Below, piece after piece: positions 1-6,719 of a stretch of 10,122 nucleotides of DNA. How positions within the stretch are numbered: the first letter of the stretch is position 1; each line of letters opens with the position of its first letter. The stretch covers positions 1 through 10,122 of the forward strand of contig JAVBYP010000065.1 of NCBI GenBank assembly GCA_030823965.1, in the 5' to 3' direction. This DNA comes from Sideroxydans sp. Its GTDB lineage: Bacteria; Pseudomonadota; Gammaproteobacteria; Burkholderiales; Gallionellaceae. Below the pieces are notes generated by a model. The model had not been told where the DNA came from. It did no database searches and was given only the letters and a program-made list of their open reading frames with translations. Both the position numbers and the translations under genes were made by a program.

Positions 1-1110
1 GTTGAGAAAGAGCGCTTGGTGGGGCTGGTGTCCGAGAAGGACTTGTTCGCTTTGCAGCGCGTGGGTCTGCGTCAGATCGGCGCTTCGATACGTCATGCAG
101 AGGATGTCGTGGCACTGCGCCAAGGCGCTGCTGACATCCGCCATATGGCGCGCAACATGATGGCGCAAGGTGTCGCGCCAGAACAGCTCACCCAATTCAT
201 CTCGACGTTCAACGACCTCATCGCCGAGCGCATCGTGGAGTTGGAATGCGCGGCCAGTGGTATCACCGGTACGCCGCTGCACGAAGGATTGTGCTGGTTG
301 GCGCTGGGTTCTGAGGGGCGCTTCGAGCAGACGCTGAACACCGACCAAGACAACGCTATCATTTTCAAAGTGCCAGACGGCATGACCGCCGACCAGGTGC
401 GCGAAAAGTTGCTCCCCATCGCGCGCCGCATCAATGAGACGTTGGATCAATGTGGCTTCCCGCTGTGCAAGGGCGAGATCATGGCGAGTAATCCGAAATG
501 GTGCTTATCTCTGGAAGAGTGGAAGCGGGCATTCTCGACATGGATCAGCGGTGGCTCGCCGGAATCGTTGTTACACGCCTCCATCTTCTTTGATTTTCGT
601 TCGGTTTACGGTGAGCATGCCTTGGCGCAAGACCTGCGCGCTTGGTTGGGACGTGTCGCCAGTGAGAACAGCCGCTTCTTGCACATGATGGCGGGGAATG
701 CACTGCGCAATCGACCACCATTGGGTGTGGTGCGCGACTTCGTGGTGGGTAAAGAGAATAAGATCGACCTCAAGCTGAACGGCATCACCCCCTTTGTCGA
801 TGCAGCTCGCATATTCGGCTTGGCAGCCGCCGTGGCTGAGACGAATACGATCCAGCGCTTGCGTTCGAGTGCGGAGAAGTTGAGGGTGAGCGACTCAGAA
901 ATCGACGCTTGGATCGATGCATTGTTGTTCATCCAAGTATTGCGTATGCGACATCACGATGAGGCTAGCTCACAAGGTGTGGATGATCAGGCATTGGACA
1001 ATCTAATCGATCCCGAAAAATTGAACGAATTGGATAGACGTATCCTGAAAGAAGCATTTCGTCAGGCACGCAAACTACAAGCTCGATTGGCGTTGGAATA
1101 TCAGCTGTGA
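1..1110 (+). CDS. CBS-domain / DUF294 nucleotidyltransferase-like protein (5' end missing)
   Basis: The reading frame is open from base 1 to the TGA at 1108-1110, giving 369 visible residues; the start is outside the window. The first ~20 residues (RLVGLVSEKDL) look like the end of a CBS domain. Residues ~95-225 carry the DUF294 nucleotidyltransferase signature: GSEGR at 103-107, then T114 and DQD at 115-117, like the metal-binding core of GlnD/Pol-beta-type enzymes. MASNPKWC at 161-168 is also typical of the family. The remainder (~230-365) is the helical DUF294 C-terminal domain. Full-length family members usually have a cyclic-nucleotide-binding domain, two CBS domains, then DUF294, so roughly the first 40% is missing. 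The protein is presumably a cytoplasmic nucleotide-sensing regulator; its substrate is unknown. Its stop overlaps the next gene's start (GTGA), and a symporter lies downstream, which suggests a regulatory link to uptake. The TTG at 16 is not the true start, because it falls inside the CBS domain. Confidence 0.9.
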   Translation, partial: VEKERLVGLVSEKDLFALQRVGLRQIGASIRHAEDVVALRQGAADIRHMARNMMAQGVAPEQLTQFISTFNDLIAERIVELECAASGITGTPLHEGLCWLALGSEGRFEQTLNTDQDNAIIFKVPDGMTADQVREKLLPIARRINETLDQCGFPLCKGEIMASNPKWCLSLEEWKRAFSTWISGGSPESLLHASIFFDFRSVYGEHALAQDLRAWLGRVASENSRFLHMMAGNALRNRPPLGVVRDFVVGKENKIDLKLNGITPFVDAARIFGLAAAVAETNTIQRLRSSAEKLRVSDSEIDAWIDALLFIQVLRMRHHDEASSQGVDDQALDNLIDPEKLNELDRRILKEAFRQARKLQARLALEYQL

Positions 1111-1814
1111 GGAATCTATTCAAGCGATGGATGTCGCCGAAGCCTAAGCTGACTGAACGCCAAGCCGAACGTTTGGCAGCTTGGTTGGCACTGCCTGAAA
1201 GTGATGCACGATCGGGGTTCGCGCATTCCCGTGTGGTCGTGGTCGATGTCGAGACCACAGGGTTGAATCTGGTGACGGACACCTTGATCTCCATCGGCGC
1301 CGTTGCAGTGGTTGATGGGCGTATCGCGTTTGGGGATAGCTTCTCAGTTGTGTTGCAGCAGCAGCAAAGTAGTCGCAAGGAGAACATCCTGATCCATGGC
1401 ATCGGTGGCAATGAACAGCGTTGTGGCACTGACCCGATCGAGGCGCTGCTGGATTTCTTGGACTATGTAGGTAAATCGCCCTTGGTGGCGTTTCACGTCA
1501 CTTTCGATGAGAACATGATTCGGCGTGCGCTCAAGCAGCATATCGGCTTTAAGTTCAAACATCCTTGGCTGGATCTGGCTTACGTGATGCCTGGTTTGTA
1601 TCCAACGCTCGCTTACAGCCATCGTGTGCTGGATGATTGGATAAGGCGTTTCAAGATCCATATCGAGTTGAGGCACAACGCGCTAGCCGATGCGGTAGCC
1701 ACCGCGCAGTTGCTTCTGATTGCCCAGTCCAAAGCCGGAAGCGCAAACATCAATAATTTCAATGGATTGCGCGATCTTGAGCGCAATCAGCGCTGGATCA
1801 GCGGCGTAAGTTGA
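1107..1814 (+). CDS. DnaQ-like 3'-5' exonuclease (DEDDh family)
   Basis: This 235-residue protein has all three exonuclease motifs of the DEDDh superfamily, to which the DNA polymerase III epsilon subunit belongs. Exo I is DVETTG at 47-52 (D47, E49). Exo II is in AFHVTFDENM at 128-137 (D134). Exo III epsilon is HNALADA at 190-196 (H190, D195). These residues would bind two metal ions for 3'-5' hydrolysis of nucleic acid. The ~40-residue N-terminal extension has no recognised domain. The GTG at 1107 overlaps the upstream stop as GTGA and has a weak GGAA eight bases before it. An ATG at 1131 is possible, but its nearest purine-rich site is too far away. The protein is too short and in the wrong context to be the replicative DnaQ. 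Coupling to the DUF294 gene implies a shared role; the substrate is unknown. Confidence 0.9.
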   Translation: MRNLFKRWMSPKPKLTERQAERLAAWLALPESDARSGFAHSRVVVVDVETTGLNLVTDTLISIGAVAVVDGRIAFGDSFSVVLQQQQSSRKENILIHGIGGNEQRCGTDPIEALLDFLDYVGKSPLVAFHVTFDENMIRRALKQHIGFKFKHPWLDLAYVMPGLYPTLAYSHRVLDDWIRRFKIHIELRHNALADAVATAQLLLIAQSKAGSANINNFNGLRDLERNQRWISGVS

Positions 1815-1913
1815 CTGTAAGTTTGCTCACGTAGCCTTTCACCCGCTGTAAAGTAAATCGGGGTGTAGTGCCTCCGATTCGATCAGTTAAATCAATAAAT
1901 AGAGGAGAACGCA
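1815..1913 (+). promoter_or_regulatory. Leader/intergenic region before the symporter genes, with a small hairpin
   Basis: This 99-base gap separates the exonuclease from the symporter small subunit and is the only likely place for a separate promoter. It contains an inverted repeat, AATCGG at 1856-1861 with CCGATT at 1874-1879, extendable by one G-U and one G-C pair and leaving a short loop. No U-run follows, so it is not an intrinsic terminator. It could be part of the 5' UTR or an operator. I see no convincing sigma-70 -35/-10 pair. A sigma-54 or activator-dependent promoter was not excluded. Confidence 0.35.
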
Positions 1914-2168
1914 ATGGATAAAAGCGGCGAGGCCTATTGGAAGGCCACGTTGGGTTTGTTGACCAAGATCCTAGTAGTCTGGTTCGTGGTCTCATTCGGC
2001 GCAGGTATTTTGTTTGCCGATATGCTCAATGGCATTCACTTGGGCGGATACCCATTGGGTTTCTGGTTCGCTCATCAGGGATCGATGTACATCTTTGTGG
2101 CACTGATTTTTATCTACGCCAAAAAGATGGGTGATATCGATCGCAAATTCGACGTTCACGAAGACTAA
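1914..2168 (+). CDS. DUF4212 small subunit of a sodium:solute symporter
   Basis: This 84-residue inner-membrane protein has two predicted helices, ~14-37 and ~46-68, and a charged C-terminal tail (KKMGDIDRKFDVHED). The segment GFWFAHQGSMYIF is characteristic of the DUF4212 family, annotated as the small subunit of VC_2705-type sodium:solute symporters. It is analogous to the YjcH-like (DUF485) partner of the acetate permease ActP. The ATG at 1914 has a strong Shine-Dalgarno sequence (AGAGGAG, 1901-1907) six bases upstream. The permease gene follows after nine bases, so the two are almost certainly co-transcribed. Its role is presumably assembly or stabilisation of the permease, by analogy; direct function is not shown by the sequence. 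Confidence 0.9.
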   Translation: MDKSGEAYWKATLGLLTKILVVWFVVSFGAGILFADMLNGIHLGGYPLGFWFAHQGSMYIFVALIFIYAKKMGDIDRKFDVHED

Positions 2169-2177
2169 GGGGACAAC

Positions 2178-3986
2178 ATGGATCTTCAAACAACAATCTA
2201 TCTGGTGGTGGGTGCGAGTTTCGCGCTCTACATCGGTATCGCCTTCTGGGCACGCGCAGGAAGCACCAGTGAGTTTTACGTCGCTGGCGGCGGAGTAGGT
2301 CCTCGACTGAATGGTATGGCGACTGCGGCTGACTGGATGTCTGCTGCATCATTCATCTCCATGGCAGGTTTGATCTCGAACATGGGATATGGTGGTGGCT
2401 TGTTCCTGATGGGTTGGACTGGCGGCTATGTGTTGTTGGCCCTGCTGCTGGCTCCGTATCTGCGTAAGTTCGGTAAGTTCACCGTGCCGCAATTCATCGG
2501 CGACCGTTACTACTCGAAAACTGCATCCACCGTTGCAGTAGTGTGTTTGCTGACGGCATCCATCACCTATGTGATCGGTCAAATGACTGGTGTAGGCGTG
2601 GCGTTCTCTCGCTTCCTCGGTGTTTCGAGTGAAACAGGTATCTATGTCGGTATGGGCATCGTATTTGTGTATGCCGTATTGGGCGGTATGAAAGGCATCA
2701 CATATACACAAGTGGCTCAGTATGTCGTGCTCATCTTTGCTTATACGATTCCAGCGATCTTCATTTCCATGTCCTTGACTGGCAATCCTATCCCTCAATT
2801 GGGCTTGGGTTCCAATCTGGTGGGGCAGGATATCTCGCTGCTACAAAAGCTGGACACCATCGTGGTTGAACTGGGTTTTGGTCAGTACACCACAACGACA
2901 GCCGGTAGCACGCTGAACATGTTCGTGTACACCTTGTCACTGATGATCGGTACTGCCGGTTTGCCACACGTCATCATGAGATTCTTCACGGTCCCTACCG
3001 TGGCTGCGGCTCGTTCATCTGCTGGTTGGGCATTGGTGTTCATCGCGATCCTGTACACCACAGCACCTGCTGTTGCGGGTATGGCTAAATACAATCTGCT
3101 TTCAACAGTGAATACTGCTGTTGCGACCAATGGAGATCTGTATGCAGCCGAGTCTTCTTTGGAAGTTGCGAAGAAGCCAGACTGGATGGCGCGCTGGGAA
3201 AAGACGGGCTTGTTGAAGTTTGAAGACAAGAACGGTGATGGCCGTATCCAGTATTACAACGACAAGACCAAGGATCAAGTCGTGATCGACAAAGCGACAG
3301 CTGCTGGTTGGAAGGGTAATGAACTGACAGTGAATGCCGACATCATCGTGTTGGCCAATCCTGAGATCGCATTGCTGCCTAACTGGGTGATCGCCTTGGT
3401 GGCTGCGGGTGGTTTGGCTGCTGCGTTGTCTACTGCTGCGGGTCTGTTGTTGGCGATCTCTTCCGCTATCTCCCATGACTTGGTGAAGGGGGTCTTCAAT
3501 CCTAACATCAGCGAGAAGGGTGAGTTGATGGCAGGCAAGGTCGCGATGGCGGTCTCCATCGTGGTTGCAGGTTACCTCGGTCTGAATCCGCCAGGGTTCG
3601 CGGCAGGTACGGTGGCCTTGGCGTTCGGTATCGCCGCCAGCTCGCTGTTCCCCGCCATCATGATGGGTATCTTCAGCAAGAAGATGAACAAGGAAGGTGC
3701 GATCGCCGGTATGTTGGCTGGTCTCTCCATCACCCTGTTCTACGTGTTCGCACACAAAGGTATCTTCTTCATCAAGGGTACGGACTTCTTGCCTTTGATC
3801 GGCGGTCCTAATCCGTTCTTCGGCATCACGCCGGAAGCGTTTGGTGCCGTGGGTGCATTGGTCAACTTCATCGTCGCTTTCGTGGTCGACAAGTTCACCA
3901 AAGAGCCACCAGAGCATATCCAGCATCTGGTTGAGAGTGTTCGTACACCGCGCGGTTCCAAAGCGGTTGATGGCGCTCACGCATAA
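2178..3986 (+). CDS. Sodium:solute symporter, SSS family, VC_2705 (ActP-like) subfamily
   Basis: This is a 602-residue polytopic inner-membrane permease of the solute:sodium symporter family (LeuT fold). The N-terminal helix pair contains SEFYVAGGGVG (31-41) and ADWMSAASFISMAGL (51-65), typical of acetate/monocarboxylate SSS permeases. GLAAALSTAAGLLLAISSAISHDL (~412-434) is the conserved helix that supplies Na+-site serine/threonine residues (S418, T419). A hydrophilic insert of about 80 residues (~310-390) separates two membrane segments and contains an EF-hand-like loop starting at D350. Likely function is Na+-coupled uptake of a small organic acid; acetate is the best guess from relatives, but the substrate cannot be read from sequence. 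The ATG at 2178 follows AAGGGGAC at good spacing. The gene ends just before a strong terminator. Length is normal for the subfamily, which is somewhat longer than classical ActP. Confidence 0.92.
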   Translation: MDLQTTIYLVVGASFALYIGIAFWARAGSTSEFYVAGGGVGPRLNGMATAADWMSAASFISMAGLISNMGYGGGLFLMGWTGGYVLLALLLAPYLRKFGKFTVPQFIGDRYYSKTASTVAVVCLLTASITYVIGQMTGVGVAFSRFLGVSSETGIYVGMGIVFVYAVLGGMKGITYTQVAQYVVLIFAYTIPAIFISMSLTGNPIPQLGLGSNLVGQDISLLQKLDTIVVELGFGQYTTTTAGSTLNMFVYTLSLMIGTAGLPHVIMRFFTVPTVAAARSSAGWALVFIAILYTTAPAVAGMAKYNLLSTVNTAVATNGDLYAAESSLEVAKKPDWMARWEKTGLLKFEDKNGDGRIQYYNDKTKDQVVIDKATAAGWKGNELTVNADIIVLANPEIALLPNWVIALVAAGGLAAALSTAAGLLLAISSAISHDLVKGVFNPNISEKGELMAGKVAMAVSIVVAGYLGLNPPGFAAGTVALAFGIAASSLFPAIMMGIFSKKMNKEGAIAGMLAGLSITLFYVFAHKGIFFIKGTDFLPLIGGPNPFFGITPEAFGAVGALVNFIVAFVVDKFTKEPPEHIQHLVESVRTPRGSKAVDGAHA

Positions 3987-4009
3987 TCAAGTCGTACTGC
4001 TGTAACATC

Positions 4010-4041
4010 AACCCCGCCGTGTTCCGGCGGGGTTTTTTCTT
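4010..4041 (+). terminator. Rho-independent terminator after the symporter gene
   Basis: A perfect GC-rich inverted repeat, ACCCCGCCG (4011-4019) and CGGCGGGGT (4025-4033), extends by an A-T pair at 4010/4034. It encloses a five-base loop (TGTTC) and runs into TTTTTT at 4033-4038. It lies 24 bases after the permease stop and should end most transcripts of the symporter operon. The opposite strand lacks a matching T-run on the other side, so it acts mainly in the plus direction. Confidence 0.93.
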
Positions 4042-4050
4042 GGAGTGACT

Positions 4051-4398
4051 ATGGTTTTTGATATCAGCGTGGCAATGACGTGGATCTTGTTTATTGCCTT
4101 GTTCCCAATGGCATTCATCTGGTTGCGCCGAGTATGGCGTATCGGTGTACGGCGCGACTATTCAGAGGTCGCCTTAAAGAGAGGTGTGCCCCCCGAAAAT
4201 CCCGCCAAGTTCGCACCTTATGCAGCGGCGATCAATTTGCTGGCAGGCATGGTGGTGGTGAGCGTCATCATCGGCGTGCTGACGGCTCGCTTTGACTATC
4301 AGACGTGGAGTTCGATGGCAGGGGTCACGATCTGGCTCAAGATCATTGCTGATTTCATCTTAAGTCGGCACGCACATCCCTTTTTGATCAAGAAGTGA
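4051..4398 (+). CDS. Small three-helix inner-membrane protein of unknown function
   Basis: A 115-residue protein of no family I can name. It has three hydrophobic segments, roughly residues 6-26, 56-78 and 83-102. Between the first two is a strongly basic loop (RRVWRIGVRRDYSEVALKR), which should face the cytoplasm and puts the N-terminus outside. The C-terminus is basic (HAHPFLIKK). I chose the ATG at 4051 because GGAG (4042-4045) sits five bases upstream; the GTG at 4045 lies inside that Shine-Dalgarno sequence and is unlikely. The gene begins only ten bases after the terminator U-tract, so it is expressed either by read-through or from a promoter inside the symporter 3' region. Possible roles include a symporter accessory protein, from position only. 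The coding call rests on clean membrane-protein composition, a good ribosome site and the coupled small frame after it. Confidence 0.8.
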   Translation: MVFDISVAMTWILFIALFPMAFIWLRRVWRIGVRRDYSEVALKRGVPPENPAKFAPYAAAINLLAGMVVVSVIIGVLTARFDYQTWSSMAGVTIWLKIIADFILSRHAHPFLIKK

Positions 4399-4552
4399 AG
4401 ATCGAACTGGTCGTGCTTGTTCGCGACTGATAGGGGCGGGTGATACAGCCCTGCAGATACTCCATGTACCGGCAGACGATATCGATCAATTGGTGCAGGA
4501 AGTGCGAGCTTGGGATCGCAAACCCGTGCTTGAGGAAAAAGCACAAGAATAA
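4395..4552 (+). pseudogene. Short coding-like frame interrupted by an apparent one-base frameshift
   Basis: A GTG at 4395 overlaps the upstream stop as GTGA, the same arrangement seen at 1107, and reads MKIELVVLVRD before TGA at 4428-4430. The neighbouring frame is open from 4388 to the TAA at 4550-4552. Its second half looks strongly protein-like, containing HVPADDIDQLVQEVRAWDRK and ending PVLEEKAQE, yet it has no suitable start codon of its own. Adding one base just before 4428 would join the two into a protein of about 52 residues (…VRD-x-IGAGDTALQ…). It may be a decayed gene, a sequencing or assembly error, or, less likely, a programmed shift; no slippery heptamer is visible. The family is not recognised. 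Confidence 0.5.
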
Positions 4553-4569
4553 AGGGCGACACTAAAGGA

Positions 4570-5100
4570 TCAACGCGACTGCCGCTGACGGCGGCGGTGC
4601 CAAGCAAGCAGGATCTTTAGCCGCCATACTCCCGTTATGAGCAGGTAAGCCAGTGCCCCCATTGAGCAGGCTAGGATCAATAGTCCAAGCAGCAGTGGTT
4701 TTCCCAACGCGGCGATGCGGTCTATCCAGCTTGCTTCCCCATTTTCGCTACTGCCAACTTCAAGATTCTTAGGGACACCCTTTTCACCGATCAGCGTCGC
4801 GCCCAAGTGGTACGCGGCGTAATAGATAGGCGCGAAGGTGACGGGATTGGTGACCAGTGTGCTGGCGACTGCGGTAGGGATGTTAGCGCGCAGAACCACT
4901 GCCGCAGCGGCGGATAGCGGGATCTGCGCGATCGGCACCAACAGGCCGAAGAAGATACCGAGTGCCACCCCGAGTGCGACCCCGCGCCGAGTGATGTGCC
5001 ACAACTGCGGATGGTGCAGTGCGGGACCTATCCAGCGCAACCAAGGATTGTGGCGCACGCGCTCGGCATCAGGCAGCAGGCGTTTCAGATGCTGTTTCAT
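4570..5100 (-). CDS. DUF2062 family membrane protein
   Basis: A 176-residue protein that is last in the minus-strand operon. It matches the DUF2062 pattern: a basic, amphipathic N-terminus (~1-38), a glycine-rich hydrophobic stretch RRGVALGVALGIFFGLLVP (38-56), a second hydrophobic segment, and the conserved TNPVTFAPIYY at 84-94. A final helix (~134-158) and an Arg-rich tail (HRRRQRQSR) follow, with a polar linker between (~105-130). The biochemical role of DUF2062 proteins is not established; an integral inner-membrane location is clear. Its ATG (5098-5100) overlaps the stop of the phosphate transporter gene by four bases (ATGA), so translation is probably coupled. No clear terminator follows it before the convergent plus-strand gene. 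Confidence 0.9.
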   Translation of the reverse strand: MKQHLKRLLPDAERVRHNPWLRWIGPALHHPQLWHITRRGVALGVALGIFFGLLVPIAQIPLSAAAAVVLRANIPTAVASTLVTNPVTFAPIYYAAYHLGATLIGEKGVPKNLEVGSSENGEASWIDRIAALGKPLLLGLLILACSMGALAYLLITGVWRLKILLAWHRRRQRQSR

Positions 5101-6719
5101 GGCTGCAATTCTCGTATGCCACGCAGCGGAAGAGCGGCCGATCTGTCGCTGAGCATGATGGATGCCTTCACTGCCTGTTCGATCGCGCGCCGCATCATAC
5201 TGGCCGCGCGCAATCTGGATTCCATCTCCATCACAGGCAATTCGCCATGCGCGCCTGCTTCGAGCAGATGAGATTTCACCGACTGGTAGCGTTCTTCCAG
5301 CGAGACGAGGGCAGACTCGACTGCTGTCCTGTCACGCAGCTCAGTCGCTGGGTCCACTTCGTTGAGTAAGGCTTCTGCCTGCGCGGCGAACTTGCCAGCT
5401 TCGACCGGGATAGCGGTGGTGTTCTCGCGCATCATAGCGGCCAGCTCCACAGCCAGTTCCGACAAGGTCTCGTAGTAGCGCGCGATACGCAAGATGGCAG
5501 GCAGGCGTTGCGCACTGTCGGCCGACATCTCGGTGCGGCTCAGACGCATGACGAAATCAGCGATGGCGTGGTTCAGACCTACTATGGATCGTTGTGCGCG
5601 CGCTAGTTTGTCTTGCGTCTCGCCAGTTGCTGCATCGCGCAACATGCGAATGGCCAGCACACCCATGCGCCGCACCTCCTGATGCAGTGCGTCCAGCGCC
5701 AGTGTGGGTACGCCCAACACGTTGGCGTCCAGATGCTGCGGACGTGCCTCATCTTCTTCGGCTGTGCGGAAGCGGCGCTCTAGGAAATGCGTCAGCTTGT
5801 CCACCAGCGACCACATCAGGACTACGCCCAGCAGATTGAACACAGTATGGAACAGCGCTAGGAAGGCGGCCGGTGCGCTGTCCAGATGCAGCAGGTCTCG
5901 CAATTCGGCAATGAGTGCGATCAACAACGGCAACATCAGCAGGGCGACGATACCGGTCAGCACGTTGAACAGCACATGTGCGCTGGCCGCGCGTTTGGCA
6001 TTGGGGGTGGCACCGATAGCGGCGATCAGCGCGGTGACGGTGGTGCCGATATTGGCGCCGATCACCGCAGCCGCTGCGCTTTCGATGCTGATCAGTCCGC
6101 CTTGTGCGGCGGTCAGCACGATGGTCAGCGACGCACTGGATGACTGCATCAACACGGTCATCAGCAGGCCGGACAGCACCATCAGCAACAGACCGGTCAC
6201 GCCATCGAATTCGCTCAAAGAAAAATCCGAGGTGAATCCCGCGAATCCGATCTGCAACATATCGATGCCGAGGAACAGCACACCGAAGCCAGCCAGTGCC
6301 AGACCCGCCGCCCCGCGACGTGTGTGCTCACCGGTCAAGCGCAGCGCCATGCCGATGCCGATCAGCGGTAGCGCGAGCAGGTCGATCTTGAATTTGAGAC
6401 CGACCAGCGCCACCAGCCAGCCGGTCATGGTGGTGCCGACGTTGGAGCCGAATAGTACCCACAAGGATTGCCCCAGCGTCAGTAGGCCAGCGTTGACGAA
6501 GCCGATAGTGGCTACCGTGACGGCACTGGATGACTGCACCAGTGCCGTCAGCAGTGCACCCGAGGCCAGACCGCGTATGCGAGTCTTGGTGGAATAGGTG
6601 AGGATGCTTCCAAGTGCAGGACCAGCCGCGAGTTTGAGACCGTCCGTCATCAGACTCATGCCGAGCAGGAACAGACCGATGCCGCCCAGTAGACCGCCGA
6701 TCGCCGACCAGTCGTTCAT
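5097..6719 (-). CDS. Na+/phosphate cotransporter family protein with C-terminal PhoU-like domain
   Basis: A 540-residue inner-membrane protein of the Na/Pi cotransporter (NptA/SLC34-like) family. Two inverted-repeat units are obvious: QSSSA at 62-66 followed by GSNVGTT at 91-97, and QSSSA at 192-196 followed by GANIGTT at 221-227. The QSSS motifs form the substrate/Na+ site in the family. Membrane segments fill roughly residues 5-315. From ~335 to ~530 the sequence is hydrophilic and helical with the character of a PhoU-like domain, often fused to bacterial members and thought to regulate phosphate flux. The direction of transport (uptake or efflux) is uncertain for bacterial homologues such as YjbB. 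The start ATG overlaps the ATPase stop by four bases, and its own stop overlaps the next start by four. Full length, no damage seen. Confidence 0.92.
   Translation of the reverse strand: MNDWSAIGGLLGGIGLFLLGMSLMTDGLKLAAGPALGSILTYSTKTRIRGLASGALLTALVQSSSAVTVATIGFVNAGLLTLGQSLWVLFGSNVGTTMTGWLVALVGLKFKIDLLALPLIGIGMALRLTGEHTRRGAAGLALAGFGVLFLGIDMLQIGFAGFTSDFSLSEFDGVTGLLLMVLSGLLMTVLMQSSSASLTIVLTAAQGGLISIESAAAAVIGANIGTTVTALIAAIGATPNAKRAASAHVLFNVLTGIVALLMLPLLIALIAELRDLLHLDSAPAAFLALFHTVFNLLGVVLMWSLVDKLTHFLERRFRTAEEDEARPQHLDANVLGVPTLALDALHQEVRRMGVLAIRMLRDAATGETQDKLARAQRSIVGLNHAIADFVMRLSRTEMSADSAQRLPAILRIARYYETLSELAVELAAMMRENTTAIPVEAGKFAAQAEALLNEVDPATELRDRTAVESALVSLEERYQSVKSHLLEAGAHGELPVMEMESRLRAASMMRRAIEQAVKASIMLSDRSAALPLRGIRELQP

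Noticed and set aside
1810..1840. TTGACT near 1811 as a -35 box for the symporter
   Set aside because: No reasonable -10 hexamer lies 16-18 bases downstream, and the match overlaps the end of the exonuclease gene.
3102..3980. Long antisense open frame (292 codons) opposite the symporter
   Set aside because: It lies wholly inside a strongly conserved permease gene. Its translation is rich in H, Q, R, D and T with no hydrophobic core or motif, as expected of a shadow frame.
4526..4544. Inverted repeat GTGCTT/AAGCAC as a terminator between the convergent operons
   Set aside because: The stem is six A/T-containing pairs and neither strand has a following U-tract, so it is not a convincing intrinsic terminator.
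4299..4607. Minus-strand frame (102 codons) at the convergence point
   Set aside because: It straddles the end of the small membrane-protein gene, the split frame and the end of the DUF2062 gene. No ribosome site and no family features.
5704..6597. Plus-strand open frame (297 codons) opposite the Na+/Pi gene
   Set aside because: Its Ser/Ala/Pro/Thr-rich low-complexity translation is typical of the reverse complement of a membrane-protein gene. The opposite strand has clear family motifs.
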